A stretch of 64,000 nt of DNA, from positions 17,714,001-17,778,000 of the forward strand of contig JAVTVX010000031.1 of assembly GCA_033439265.1 (NCBI GenBank), in the 5' to 3' direction. Both the position numbers and the translations under genes were made by a program. Shown one piece after another: positions 38,390 to 49,467 of the stretch; position 1 is the first letter of the stretch; each line of letters starts with the position of its first letter. The notes beneath the pieces are model-generated. The model saw only the letters and a list, made by a program, of their open reading frames with translations. It was not told where the DNA came from and did not search any database. The stretch is from Dillenia suffruticosa (Eukaryota; Streptophyta; Magnoliopsida; Dilleniales; Dilleniaceae).

Positions 38390-38808
38390 ATGGCGAAAAA
38401 AGTTCATCTCATTTTGCTGGTCGTGCTTTGCACCATCTGTCCAAAAGAGTTAAATCCATCAAATGCATTGGAAGAGAAAAGTTATCTTGAGGAGTATTCG
38501 GTTCATTTGGTTAATGCATTGCCTCCCAACACTTCCCCATTGTACATTCGTTGTCAATCCAAAGATGACGATCTTGGCGAACATTACCTCAACAAGAAGG
38601 GTGATGAGTTCAGCTGGCATTTTAAGGTAAATTTTTTTGGAACTGGTGTCACTTCAAATGGCAAGGTAAGGAACAATCCTTCGATGTCTTCGGTAAACCG
38701 GAAATAGACTATTGTGACAAGACCAAGAATTGTTACTGGCAAGCAAGGGAAGATGGCTTTTATGAGAGCAATGACTACCAGACTTGGAAGTTCCAGCATC
38801 CGTGGTGA
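38390..38808 (+). pseudogene. S-protein homolog with a 10-nt frameshift deletion (SPH-C)
   Basis: Nearly identical to SPH-E up to the FFGT motif. There SPH-C lacks ten bases (between 38643 and 38644) that are present in SPH-E. The frame shifts and ends after 105 codons. The original frame downstream, with CHFKWQGKE, DYCDKTKNCYWQ and a TGA at 38806-38808, is otherwise open. The deletion removes the TLFW codons at the second conserved-Cys strand, so the translated product would lack three of the four S1-domain Cys. Promoter and signal peptide look intact, so decay is recent. It might still be transcribed. Confidence 0.85.
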
Positions 38809-39019
38809 TCTTAAATATAGTTAAAAGTTATATTTAAGTTATGTTAAATTTTTTGAATAAATAAGTTATCGGTTTTGTACTGCATTTTAAATATAATTAA
38901 TATTATATTTAAAATTATATTAATTTTTCTGAATGAACAAATTATGTTAAGTTTTATCTCCCAGAATCCTGATCAGTATCTGGGATCCTTAAATGGCAAA
39001 ATTCTCCAAATTGTTACTT

Positions 39020-39471
39020 TTGTCGATTTGAATGCAAAATCTTTCGAGAAGCAAAATTTCTTTGTGCCTGCACCATGACATGCAAAACCAGACAAATCAC
39101 ATGTTGAGTGTCAATGCCATACCATCATGTGAGAAATGAACAGCTTCAGCTTTTGACTGGAGCTGATATAGCAAATTGGCATGTCACTCGAGTAATAATC
39201 TGGTAACAATTTCTTTTTTTTGGGGGGGGGGGGGAAGAAATGACAAATATAATTTTTAAGAAAAATAGACATACGAAAACATCAAAGGCAACCTAATTTC
39301 ACAACGAAATCGAAAGAAATAAAGAACAGACTTGTTGCATGAATAACTATCTCCCTTACTCATATGTTCTTCTCAGAAAGCTAAAAGCAGAAACCAAGTT
39401 CTTGCATATGTCCATAAGAGAGCTGCCCAGTCTTATCCTTAGATTACCAATGCCTTCATCACAGCTCATTG
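39020..39471 (+). repeat. duplicated piece of the SNI1-like last exon and 3' flank, joined to SPH-D
   Basis: Matches about 53225-53610 in the same orientation, including 'atgttgagtgtcaatgcca', a poly-G tract (39222-39234 here) and the antisense of the SNI1-like terminal exon (39339-39465). The match stops abruptly at about 39466, where SPH sequence begins. It is an accidental fusion of two gene fragments in opposite orientation. Confidence 0.75.
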
Positions 39472-39747
39472 GTGACAGTTCTCCTTTATGCATCCATTGC
39501 CAATCCAAAGACGATCATCTTGACTAGCATTAAATCGAAAAAGGTGAACAATTTGCGACATTTTCCTATGAATTTTTGGCAAAATATGTTATCTGTTACT
39601 TTAAATGGGAAGCTAAATACAAAAGTTTTAACGTTCCTAATCACTATGAGGAGCTATTGTGAAACCACCGGCCCAAGGCAAGAAAGAGATGGTGGCTTTT
39701 GGCGGATCAATGACAACAAGGAGCGGAATAGAGGATATGATCGGTGA
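39472..39747 (+). pseudogene. S-protein homolog pseudogene, C-terminal part only (SPH-D)
   Basis: Begins at the PLxIxCQSKDD strand (Cys kept) and is closest to SPH-B. Stops follow in the HYL segment, and frameshifts occur in the FWQNML and KSFNV segments. It ends with the same TGA context as SPH-B. It has no promoter or signal peptide, because the SNI1-derived piece lies directly upstream. Confidence 0.75.
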
Positions 39748-40318
39748 AGTTGAACATGCAAAGAGTTTTATTTAAATAATATTTATGCGAGTTGAATGAA
39801 TGAATTATTACAAGAACAACAACAACAAACTAAATTTTAATTTCAATAAGTTGGGGTCGGTCATTTGAGAGACAAACTTGAAAGAGAGAGAAAAATAAAA
39901 TAAAAATAAAATAAAATAAAATAAAAAATAGATAAATAAATCAATAGATAAATATTTAAAAAGTATTGATTTAATTTATGCGAATTCTTATACGCTATCC
40001 ATTGCTATCCAAAACCATTTTCTTTTCTAAACCCTTAAGTTTCAAATCTTTGCGGATAACTTACATCCAAATTTTCAACGGTCTATCTCTACATTTTACT
40101 AAATTTCCTATATTTAAGTTCTCAGTTCTCCTAACAAATACATTTTTGGGTCTTCTTTACAGATGCCCGAACCACCTCAGACGGCACTATCGCATCTTAT
40201 CCACAATTGAACTAACTCCCAACTTATTTCGGATCTCTTTATTTCTTATTTTATCTCTTCTAGTTTTTCCACATATCCACCTAAGTATCCTCATTTCTAT
40301 TACAAATATCTTTTGTTC

Positions 40319-41288
40319 TTATTGTTGTTTAACAGCCCAACACTCAGTACCATATAATAGTGTAGGTCTAAACGCACTTTTATAAAACTTTTTCTTTAAA
40401 TGCAATGGTACCGTGTGATCGCAAAGAATTCCGGAGTTCCTTCTCCATTTCATCCAACCCGCTTGAATTCTATGGTTCACATCTCCATTGATGTTACCAT
40501 CATTTTGAATGATAGATCCTAAATATCTAAATCGTTCACTTTTGGATATCTCTTGCTCATCTAACCTAATCATTTCTTCATCATTTCGGGGGCTATCACT
40601 AAATCCACATCTCATATATTCTATTTTCGATCTACTCAGTCTAAACTTTCTAGATTCTAGTATAAATCTCCATAACTCGAGTTTAGCACTAACACTCTCT
40701 ATATTTTCATCAACTAGCACTATATCATCTGCGAAAAGTATACACTATGGTATTTCATCTTGGATATTTTTGGTAATTTCGTCTATCACTATAGCAAAGA
40801 GGAGGGGGCTTAATACCGAACCTTAATGGAGTCAAATGTTAATGGAAAACTATCACTCAAACCCTGCGAGTTCTTACGCCAGTTACAGCTCTCTCATACA
40901 TATCTCTAATTAGATTAATATATTTCAAGGATATCCCTTTCTTCATCAGCGCCCACCACAATAAGTCTCTAGAAACTCTATCATTTGTTTTTTCCAGATC
41001 AATGAATACCATATGTAAATCTCTCTTCCATACTCTATATGTCTCAATTAAATGTCTTAGCAAGTGGATCGCTTCCGTGGTGGATCTGTCTGCCATAAAT
41101 CCAAATTAATTTTGAGATATATTTATCTCTAATATCAATCTATGCTCTATTACTCTCTCCCATAATTTCATAGTATGACTTATAAATTTAATCCCTCTAT
41201 AGTTAGAGTAATCTTGTATATCTCATTTATTCTTATATAGCTGTACAATTACACTCTTCCTTCATATCTGAAGCATTCTCTTAATTTC
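40319..41288 (-). pseudogene. LINE reverse-transcriptase remnant
   Basis: Fragments of an RTE-clade RT: HMVFIDLEK (about 41010-41036), the catalytic FADD with ...IVLVDEN at about 40705-40741, then a thumb/linker region open at 40319-40720 that ends near LLYGTECWAVK. Stops and frameshifts lie between 41288 and 40720. The FADD aspartates survive, but the domain cannot be read through. Confidence 0.85.
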
Positions 41289-42840
41289 TCAAATTTTATT
41301 GAAAATATCCGTTAATATTTTTATACCAAATTCACCCAAATATTTCCACATTTCTATAAGAATGCCATCAGATCCTATGACTTTATTATTCTTCATTCTC
41401 TTTAAAGCCTCATTCACTTCAAGAGTACGGATCTTGCGTTTAAAATCTCTATTGATCTCTTCTATAGGTATTTCGATATTTCCTATATCTCCCGTATTCT
41501 TAACATTAAAGAGATCGTCAAAATAATCACGCCAACGTTTTCTTATGTTCTCATCCTTTATAAGTATATTATTGGTTCCACTCTTAATACACCTAACACC
41601 ATTTAAATCTTTACTATTTCGCTCTCGTAGTTTGGTAATTTTGTAGATCTCTTTCTCTCCGTTTTTAGTATCCAATTTCTTGTATATTTTATTATACACC
41701 TTACTCTTTGACTTTTGGATAAACTTTTTCACATCTTTTTTTGCTTTCTTGTATTTGTCATATGCATCGCTACAGCTATTATATTTAAGATTTCTATAAC
41801 ACTCTCGTTTGTTGCAGATAGCCGTTTGAATTTCTTCATTCCACCACCATGATTCTTTGCCTATTGGGACCTGACCCTTCGATACACCAAGAACTTCTTT
41901 ACCTGTACTCATAATATTATTAGATATCTCATTCCACATTGTTTCTGAATCATCAGTAATAGACCAATTTGCCACTTGATATAATTTATCTCTAAAAGTT
42001 GTTAACTTTTCTTCTTTTAAATTCCACAACTTAATTCTTGGATTTACAAATAGGCGACGTCTCTTTTGCCTTTTAGACACACGTATATCTAAAACCAGAA
42101 GTCTATGCTGAGTTGTCATACTCTCTCCTGGTATAACTTTACAATCCTTACAAATCATTCTATCAACTCTCCTAATGAGAAAGAAATCTATTTGACCAGT
42201 ATTAAACCCACTTTTATATGTGTCTAAGTGTGATTCTCCTTTTTTTAAGAAAGTGTTTACAACTACCAACTCGAACGCTGTAGCAAACTCTAAAATGGTA
42301 CATCCCGCCTCATTCCTACAACCAAATCCAAAGTTTCCATGTACGGTTTCGAATCCTTCATTCCTCTCGCCTACATGTCCATTTAGATCTCCTCCTATAA
42401 ATAACTTTTCTGTACTAGGTATGGATTGTATAAAATTATCTAAATCCTCCCAAAATTGTTTTTTACTAATTGTTTCTATACCTATTTGGGACGCATACAC
42501 ACTAACTATATTAACTATATTTTCTCCGTCTACTAACTTAACAAGTATAATTCTATCTCCCTTCCTTCGTATCTCTATTATATCATCTAATAGATTTTTA
42601 TGTATAATTATCCCTATCACATTCTTAGTTCTATCCCTACCGGTATACCAAAACTTATGACCATAGGGTTCCACTACTTTAGCCTTCTCTCCCACCCATT
42701 TGGTTTCTTGAAGACATAAGATATGAATTTTCCGTCTATACATTGTTTCTTCTATCTCTCCTAGCTTACCGGTCAAAGAACCTATATTTCAAGTGGCTAT
42801 GCGAATCCTATCTTCATGGACTAATTTATTTACCCGCACT
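41289..42840 (-). pseudogene. LINE endonuclease and N-terminal RT remnant
   Basis: Open for 495 codons from 42776 to 41289. Exonuclease-endonuclease-phosphatase motifs are clear: LCLQETKW near the start, GGDLNGHVG, QIDFF and TTQHRLLVLD. A linker and the RT fingers with GSDGILIEMWK follow. Just upstream the same frame continues (RIRIAT, NIGSLTGK) but is broken by a TGA where Trp is expected, so the ATG at 42776 is not the ancestral start. The endonuclease motifs themselves look intact. Confidence 0.88.
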
Positions 42841-43084
42841 CTAGAGTCCCTTGTTAACTTGTCGCTACACCCGGGGTCCGATGCAACGCGTCGCTGAGGG
42901 GAAAACCCCCAAAGGTTTTTAATTGTTGTCTTCCATTTTTTTTCATTTGATAGAATTTTTATGCTGACTATCGACCTATCGCAATCCTACTCCTTTACCC
43001 GGGCTTGGGACTGGCCATGACGGAGTTTTTCGAATAAATGTATAGAAAACGAACTAAGAGACAAATCCCAAAATAAGTAATAGT

Positions 43085-43500
43085 AACTAAATAGATAGAT
43101 AAATAAATAAATAGATGAGATAAGCTATATATATCATAAAATATGTATATCTAATAATATTAATAATAATAATATCAATGATAATAATAATATCAATATT
43201 AACGGTGAGTAATAATAATATTAACCAAACTAATAATGTTAGAAATAATAATAGTGATAAAAATAATAATGATAATAATGGATAGTAGTAATAGCGTTAA
43301 TATTGAAAACAAAGTTAATAACAAATGTAAATAATAATGCTAGTTAATAATATATTCTATATTAATACTAATTAAATTACTATTAATAATACTAATACTT
43401 ATAATGCTAGTAATAGAAGTATTAATAATATTAATAGTAAGATTAGTGGTATTAGTAATGCTATTAATAATAATATTAGTAATCACAGTAATAATAAAAA
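43085..43500. repeat. (AAT/TAA)n-rich low-complexity tract in the LINE 5' region
   Basis: About 400 bp made almost wholly of imperfect AAT, AGT and AAAT units, bounded by GA-rich sequence. Probably an expanded microsatellite. Confidence 0.8.
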
Positions 43501-44532
43501 GAAACAAAATGACAAAATAGGAAATGTGAATGGGGTAGAGGGTTTGGTGAGATCTTTGGAGAGGGCTTGGGAGACTTCGTCCGCAGATAGGAGCTATCTT
43601 AGGTTTCGGCTAAAGGCAGGTAGAGGGTGGAAAGTTTTGCAGAAGGTTTTGGTTGAGAGAAGGAGGGTATGTAAGTAGTGGGGGAGTAGCGAGGTAGGCA
43701 GAGGGTTTCAGTTGAGGGGGGACGGAGGTCGGCACAGGAGATCCACCGCAGAGAGAGAAAGAACAACGCGGGGGAGGAGCAAATCCGCAGGAAGAAAGGT
43801 GAAAAATCAATCTTACGAGAGACAGAAGATATCGGGGAAAGAGGATATTGATCGACGGGGGGCGGGAGAGATTGAGAGAGCGAGAGAGGGAGGAAGGGAG
43901 AGTGAAAAGAAATACTTTGTCTGGGTCGGCACAGTGACAGATCCGACTTGGTTGGATCTTGTGAAGAGCAGATCTGAATCCTGAATCGGGAGATGGCAGA
44001 TCTGAGCTACAGATCTAGGGTTTGGGTCAGCAATGTCAGATCTAGGCGTCGGTAACAAGATTCTGAGCAAAGGTAGGCAGACAAGCGAAGCGAGGGATGA
44101 AGGGAAAGAAAGAGGGAGCAGGCGCAGGGTGGGAAAGGGAGAGAGAAAGAGGGAGGAATAGAGATAGAAGGAGTAAGAGACCACTTACCTGGTCGAGCAG
44201 CGTAGGCGAGCTGCTCGAACAATCTAACGAGAGGTTCTGGTGAAGTGAGCAGACGGAGGGTGTTCGCGAGAGCAATGAGAGTTATTACAAGGTGGATAAA
44301 ATATTATGCTAACAAAGTTATTCCCAGCAACTTCCTCTTAAGTGTAACATCTATTGAAATTTTATTCATCCTCTCCATTTGTGAAAATAAATAAATAAAT
44401 AAATAAACAATTCATGGCAATGAATTGTTAAAAAAAAAAATTACACTGAGAAGTTCATGTTTTTCATTTGCACTTTAGGGTCTCTCATTATTTTCTTACC
44501 AATATTAGATAATATTTTTAATCTATTATTCT

Positions 44533-44584
44533 TGCCAATAAAGTACAATAGTATGGGATAGAGGTTTGGTTGTAGCTGTTGTTG
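44533..44584 (+). mobile_element. 52-bp LINE 3'-end insert
   Basis: Absent from the paralogous segment (site at about 37205-37215). Flanked by TATTCT at 44527-44532 and 44585-44590. It ends 'ggttgtagctgttgttg', a LINE-type (TTG)n tail in + orientation. It is an extreme 5' truncation made visible by the empty paralogous site. Confidence 0.6.
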
Positions 44585-45664
44585 TATTCTAAGTTAAACT
44601 TGTTATATATAATTACGATGATATTTAGAATAAAATAAAAATAAATCTTTTTATGTCTTGTATGATAAAATCTCACAAAATTAGAAAATTAGTTTATATT
44701 ACGAACATATAAAAATAAAATTCGTGAGGTTCATGGATGATTTTCTTAAATATATATAACATTTATTTATTTTTATGTGTGTCTTTAGAGAGAAAAATGT
44801 TATTATGAATTTGAATTCAAAGGGCATACAATAGAAATATTGTTTACATGGCCTCTTAGAATTAGAAAATTTTATAGTACTGTCCTATCTTTACACCAAA
44901 TAAAAATTTATCTCACTTTGGGTGCTAAAAAGAATTTTAGAATTAGAAAGAGAGGGAGACCCAAAAGTTTATATGAAAAAAAAATTTGAACTTGTTAGTA
45001 TAAATTTTACTTTTAGCTATTTCTTATCGTGAAGTTTTTTCACAAATGCATAGAATGAATAAATTTCATTAGAATGTCTGGTTGGTTTTGTGATAGGATA
45101 CTTGTACTCTTTAAGAATGATTTCAGGTTCAAATTTTGTATACGTAAAAAGTATGTGTTAAGAAAGTTTTACCCTTTAAAATTAATCCGACTCGAACTAA
45201 ATTTAGTCATTTAAAGTGGTTACCATATACCCGTAATTTTTTTATTAGAAGATACATTTAAGCTGCATTTCACTAACAATAATCATTAGCATATTAACCA
45301 TCCTCATTGTAGCAAAATTTTCTTTTCTTTTTAAATAGCTATGTTTCGATGTAAAATTTTTATGAATTTTTAGTAATTTACCATAAGAGTATGAGAAAAT
45401 GTCATATTTATAGAGGTTATAAACATTTGGTTGAAGAGAATAGACTCAGAGAAAAGAATATTTATGAATGGTAGCTTGTTAAGCAACTTAAATTTGTGTC
45501 CAAAATACCATATTAGATTGCCAATCTTTCGAATCAGAAGCCAAACCCCAAACTTCACTATGATCCTTTTTATTTTTTATTGATGGTGTCCAAATGGGTC
45601 TGCTTAGAAAACTTATATTAAAATAATATAATTAAAGATATTATCTAAAATTAGTAAGAAAATG

Positions 45665-45708
<44 letters not shown>

Positions 45709-46054
45709 TTTCACAAGTAATTATGAAATGCACCAACTTGAGACACATATATGGTACGCAATTAATTAATTTTATAAGAAATAATAACTACACAAAAATT
45801 TCTGTTAAATATTATTTTGTAAATATCTTCTATTATTTTCATGGAAATTTCCCATTTTAATAGTTTACTAGATATTATATTAAGATACTAATTTCTTGAT
45901 AAATTTGGCAACAAATGTAATGATCCAGATCATTTTTCTTCCATTAAATATAGCTCGATAGGAAAAGGTATTTTTCTTGAATTTTTGGCTGATAAATATA
46001 CCATTTTAGGCAATCAAAATATTCAACTTTCCATTTTTCTTCAATTTCTGTAAA

Positions 46055-46062
46055 TATAAATA
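46055..46062 (+). promoter_or_regulatory. TATA-like box of SPH-E
   Basis: TATAAATA, 79 bases before the ATG, in the position of TATATAAAG in the other copies. The leader is longer because of an A-rich insertion. Confidence 0.5.
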
Positions 46063-46133
46063 CACAACTTTTGGCCCAAAAATTAAAAAAAAAAATTAAA
46101 AAATCAATACAATTCCATTCTCTAGCATAATCA

Positions 46134-46568
46134 ATGACGAAAAATGTTCATCTCATTTTGTTGGTTGTGTTTTGCACCATCTATACAAAAGAACTAAGTC
46201 CATCAAATGCATTGGAAGAGAAAAATTATCTTGAGGAGTATTCGGTTCATGTGGTTAATGCATTGCCTCCCAACGCTCCGCCGTTGTACATTCGTTGTCA
46301 ATCCAAAGACGACGATCTTGGTGAACATTACCTCAACAAGAAGGGTGATGAGTTCAGCTGGCATTTTAAGGTGAATTTCTTTGGAACTACATTGTTTTGG
46401 TGTCACTTCAAATGGCAAGGTAAGGAACAATCCTTCGATGTCTTTGGTAAACCGGAAATAGACTATTGTGACAAGACCAAGAATTGTTACTGGCAGGCAA
46501 GGGAAGATGGCTTTTATGAGAGCAATGACTACCAGATTTGGAAGTTCCAAAATCTGTGGCGATCTTAA
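46134..46568 (+). CDS. S-protein homolog, secreted (SPH-E)
   Basis: Single-exon gene for a 144-aa member of the plant self-incompatibility S1 family (Pfam PF05938), small secreted proteins named after the poppy stigma S ligand. Residues 1 to about 25 form a signal peptide with a LLVVFC core. The mature part has the family's first strand (YSVHVVNALPP), then YIRCQSKDDDLGEHYL, FSWHFKVNFF, LFWCHFKWQGK and DYCDKTKNCYWQAREDGFYE. The four Cys expected to form two disulfides are present. Length is typical. Most SPH proteins have no known ligand or role outside poppy, so no specific function is assigned. It is the intact partner of SPH-C. The end (NLWRS) differs from the HPW/YEW ends of the others. 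Confidence 0.88.
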   Translation: MTKNVHLILLVVFCTIYTKELSPSNALEEKNYLEEYSVHVVNALPPNAPPLYIRCQSKDDDLGEHYLNKKGDEFSWHFKVNFFGTTLFWCHFKWQGKEQSFDVFGKPEIDYCDKTKNCYWQAREDGFYESNDYQIWKFQNLWRS

Positions 46569-47479
46569 ATATAATTAAAAGTTATATTTAAAGTTATGTT
46601 AAATTCTTCGAAGATATAAATTATTGGTTCTGTACTGGATTTTAAATATAATTAAAGTTATATTTAAAATTATGTGAATTTTTCTGAATGAATAAATTAT
46701 GTTAAGTTTTACATCTTTCGACTCCTGACAGGTATCCTGTGCCCTTAAAGTGCAAACTTCTCTCGATACTTATTTTTGTCGTAATACAAAATTTAAAATC
46801 GGAGACATTAGTTGGACGTTGATTTTATTTTTTACATGTTCAAATTGGTAGAACTTCTAGGTTTGATGACTTTTCTGCCTTATTAAAAAATAATATCTCA
46901 CCAAATCACAAGGATTAGTCTCCATCCCCTTTTTTCTTAGTTACTACTTTATTCAAAACAGGATAAGTTGATTCCAAATTAACATTTTTGTTGCTCTATG
47001 ACTTGGTCTAAGTTAGCTCTATTTTTACTCATTTACTTCCTTAATTTCTAGTTTCCTGTTACACTTAACATCACTATGGTTTAGTGGTAAAAATCTCTGC
47101 GTCGTGCCAAAATTTATGCTTTTTTATTGTTTTTAATTGTGATGTAAAGCCTATATAAAGGCTCTTTCAGTTTATGAATAAATGAAGTTATGGAACAAAA
47201 TATTCTTCTTATTCTTGTATTGTTACGAATATAAATTTCTAATTTCTTGTACTCCAAAAGCTTTTCCCATCAGTATGACACTTCTAAACATGATGATAGA
47301 TGTATCCGTATATTCAACTCATTTAAAACTTATTTAAATCTAATATATAAATACAAGTTAACCCGATCGACCCATTTAAAATGTAATTACGTGTTTAATA
47401 TAATTGTCAATGAATAAATATCAATGAATTATGTCTTGTAAATTTACACACATAATATGTCTAATTGAGCACACATGTT

Positions 47480-47960
47480 GATTCAAGGATTGGCTAGCAA
47501 ACTTGAGCCTGTTCTAGGAGGCATGATTCTTTGAAAAACTGGGCCATCAACTCATAATTCTCTAGATTAAAGTTATTAATATCCTGATGGGATTTCTCCA
47601 TAGGAATTGACCCTCAGACTAATTTCACTGATATTTCAAAATATGATTATTGCTCTAGTTCATCTTCTTCCAATACTTCGTTATTTGCTTGTGAGAGAGA
47701 GAGAGAGGGGTGGCAACAAGCACTTGTTCCAGCATACGTCCATAAGAGAGCTGCCCTCAGTCTTATCCTTAGAATTACCAATGCCTTTATCACTGCTGTT
47801 GAGGGAAAGTGAAATATATTCCTACAGGCAAACAGCAAATTCTCAGCAGGTAAAACTTTTCAAGGAAACATGTGCAACATGGAAAATGCTTTGTTGTATC
47901 TTAATCTTAAATGATTCCTTTTGTCCGTGCATTATTAGAAAGTAAACTTCAACCCTTTTC
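47480..47960 (+). repeat. chimera of a DTD 3'-end copy and an SNI1 last-exon copy
   Basis: The left part (about 47480-47710) is an inverted copy of the DTD 3' region (about 57115-56830). The right part (about 47715-47960) matches 53540-53800 in the SNI1-like terminal exon and its intron side. The same order occurs at 52190-53800, but with about 600 bp between the parts, so the 47-kb copy looks like an internally deleted duplicate. Confidence 0.7.
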
Positions 47961-48514
47961 AGAGGGTTGGAACTCAATATGAGAGTTCTGATTCTGCTAT
48001 ATTAACTAAACAGTTTCAATCCGATTTTAGTTTTGATTTTATTCTGATTTGATTTTGCTTTTTTACCATTTTTGTATTCTTTCACAATCTTATGGTTGTC
48101 ACAAGTTTTTACCCTTCCTTCAAAATTCAATTTTAAATTCCATTTTTAAAATTTTTTAACCATTTTTAAAACTCTGAGCTGATTCTATAATTTTTACTTT
48201 TGGTTGAAAACCAAAAATTTCAGCTGCTTGACAAAATTTTAACTTAAATATTTATAGAAGTTTTATATTATATTGGGGAAAATGTTTAAATATTTTAAGA
48301 AATATTGTACTAACATAGTAATCACTGTGTATGAATTTAATCCAAACAAAGCGCTTCTAATTAATTTGGCAAAATTTGTAATGAGCCAGCACATTTTCTT
48401 CTAGTATTAGCTAGGTTGAAAATGGTATTTTTTAAAAAAAATAAATTTTGCTAAAAAATAATTTTAACCCATTAAAATTTTCAAAATTTCCATATCTTCT
48501 TGTTCCAATTGTTT

Positions 48515-48523
48515 TATATAAAG
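48515..48523 (+). promoter_or_regulatory. TATA box of SPH-F
   Basis: TATATAAAG, 38 bases before the ATG of SPH-F, inside a promoter block shared with SPH-G. Confidence 0.7.
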
Positions 48524-48560
48524 CTTTCGCGTTTGGCTCCGGTGATAAAACACCAATACC

Positions 48561-48995
48561 ATGGCAAAAATATTTAGACTCATTTCACTTATTATGTTGA
48601 TTGTGCTATGTCTGATTTGCACAAAAGATTCAAGTCAATCATCTGCATCCCATGAGAAAGATGCTCTTCAAAAGTATTGGGTTCATGTGACTAATGCATT
48701 GAGCAGCAGTAATCCTCCATTATACATTCGTTGTCAATCCAAAAACGATGATCTTGGCCGCCATTACCTTAAGAAAGGTGAAGAATTTAAGTGGACTTTT
48801 AAGATGAATTTCTGGCAGACCACTCTATTTTTCTGTCATTTTACATGGAAGAGTAAAGACAAAAGTTTTGAGGTTTTCAACTATGATGAAGCGTCGTTTT
48901 GTACAGACAGCGGGAATTGCTACTGGCAAGCAAGAGATGATGGGTTTTGGGAGAGCAGTGACAACAAAAATTGGGAAAAGAAATATGAATGGTGA
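48561..48995 (+). CDS. S-protein homolog, secreted (SPH-F)
   Basis: Single-exon, 144-aa S1-family protein. The signal peptide (about residues 1-26) has the core LIMLIVLCLIC. The mature chain shows YWVHVTNALSS, YIRCQSKNDDLGRHYL, FKWTFKMNFWQTTLFFCHFTW, the SFCTDSGNCYWQ Cys pair and WES. Four conserved Cys are present. It is closest to SPH-G, and both form a subgroup (KKGEEFKW) distinct from SPH-C/E (NKKGDEFSW). The start is supported by the TATA box 38 bases upstream and by alignment with SPH-G. The leader is very short. Function is unknown beyond the family expectation of an extracellular signalling or recognition peptide. Confidence 0.88.
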   Translation: MAKIFRLISLIMLIVLCLICTKDSSQSSASHEKDALQKYWVHVTNALSSSNPPLYIRCQSKNDDLGRHYLKKGEEFKWTFKMNFWQTTLFFCHFTWKSKDKSFEVFNYDEASFCTDSGNCYWQARDDGFWESSDNKNWEKKYEW

Positions 48996-49467
48996 AGCTA
49001 ACATAATTGAAGATTTGTTTTAATTAATATTTATGCAGGTTTTAGATTGTCACATGGATGACTTACTTGTCATATTTTGAGATATATTTAATAAAATTCT
49101 GCTTTATTTTTTGCCTTTAACTTACAATATATTTATTATTTCTTTTATAAATTATCGATATTTGTAATCAACTTAGATCTGATTAAATCCGCATAATTAG
49201 GTTTTCAAGGGATGAAACTCCGTATGCTTGTTTTCTCCATTTTCTTAAGGGGAGTATTATACAATATTGAGAGTGGACTTTTAACAGATTAAATCGAAAA
49301 GTTTTCACTTATTGAAAAATAGTATCTTACTAGTCCTCATCTCTTTTTTTCTTAAAATCCATTCTTCAAAATAAACCCAATAATTAAGCTTCAATGATTA
49401 TTAATTATTCTTATTATGAGTAATAATTGAGGTTTGATTTCTTTATTGAGAGTAGACTCTCCGTCAA

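Larger units (their letters stand above)
36800..38960 (+). repeat. SPH-containing segmental duplication, copy 1
   Basis: Aligns in order with about 44290-46720: the 'taaagttt..cttaagtgtaacat' block, an (AATA)n tract, 'tttagagagaaaaatgtta', the (AT)/(GT) tract, the SPH gene (C versus E) and its 3' flank. Copy 1 has an internal duplication of the 'ttcatggttgatttt' stretch (about 37341-37380 and 37411-37450). Copy 2 has extra sequence at about 44843-45410. Confidence 0.8.
39815..44281 (-). mobile_element. full-length, inactive RTE-type LINE
   Basis: 4467 bp in - orientation, flanked by the 10-bp duplication TTATTACAAG (39805-39814 and 44282-44291). The 3' end carries a (TTG)n tail (plus-strand AACAACAACAACAA). 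One long decayed frame encodes an apurinic-type endonuclease then a reverse transcriptase. The 5' region (about 42960-44281) is purine-rich on the + strand and contains an expanded AAT/TAA microsatellite. It landed just 3' of SPH-D, separating it from the SPH-E segment. Confidence 0.9.
44290..46720 (+). repeat. SPH-containing segmental duplication, copy 2
   Basis: The counterpart of 36800-38960, carrying SPH-E in place of SPH-C. Differences include a 52-bp LINE-tail insert at 44533-44584 and extra sequence at about 44843-45410. Confidence 0.8.

Noticed and set aside
42220..42660. 146-codon + strand open frame
   Set aside because: It is the antisense of the LINE endonuclease region, whose - strand frame carries clear family motifs.
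43712..44275. Several overlapping open frames on both strands in the purine-rich stretch
   Set aside because: Composition is GA/CT low complexity with Arg/Glu or Ser/Pro/Leu bias only. It lies within the LINE 5' region and shows no domain.
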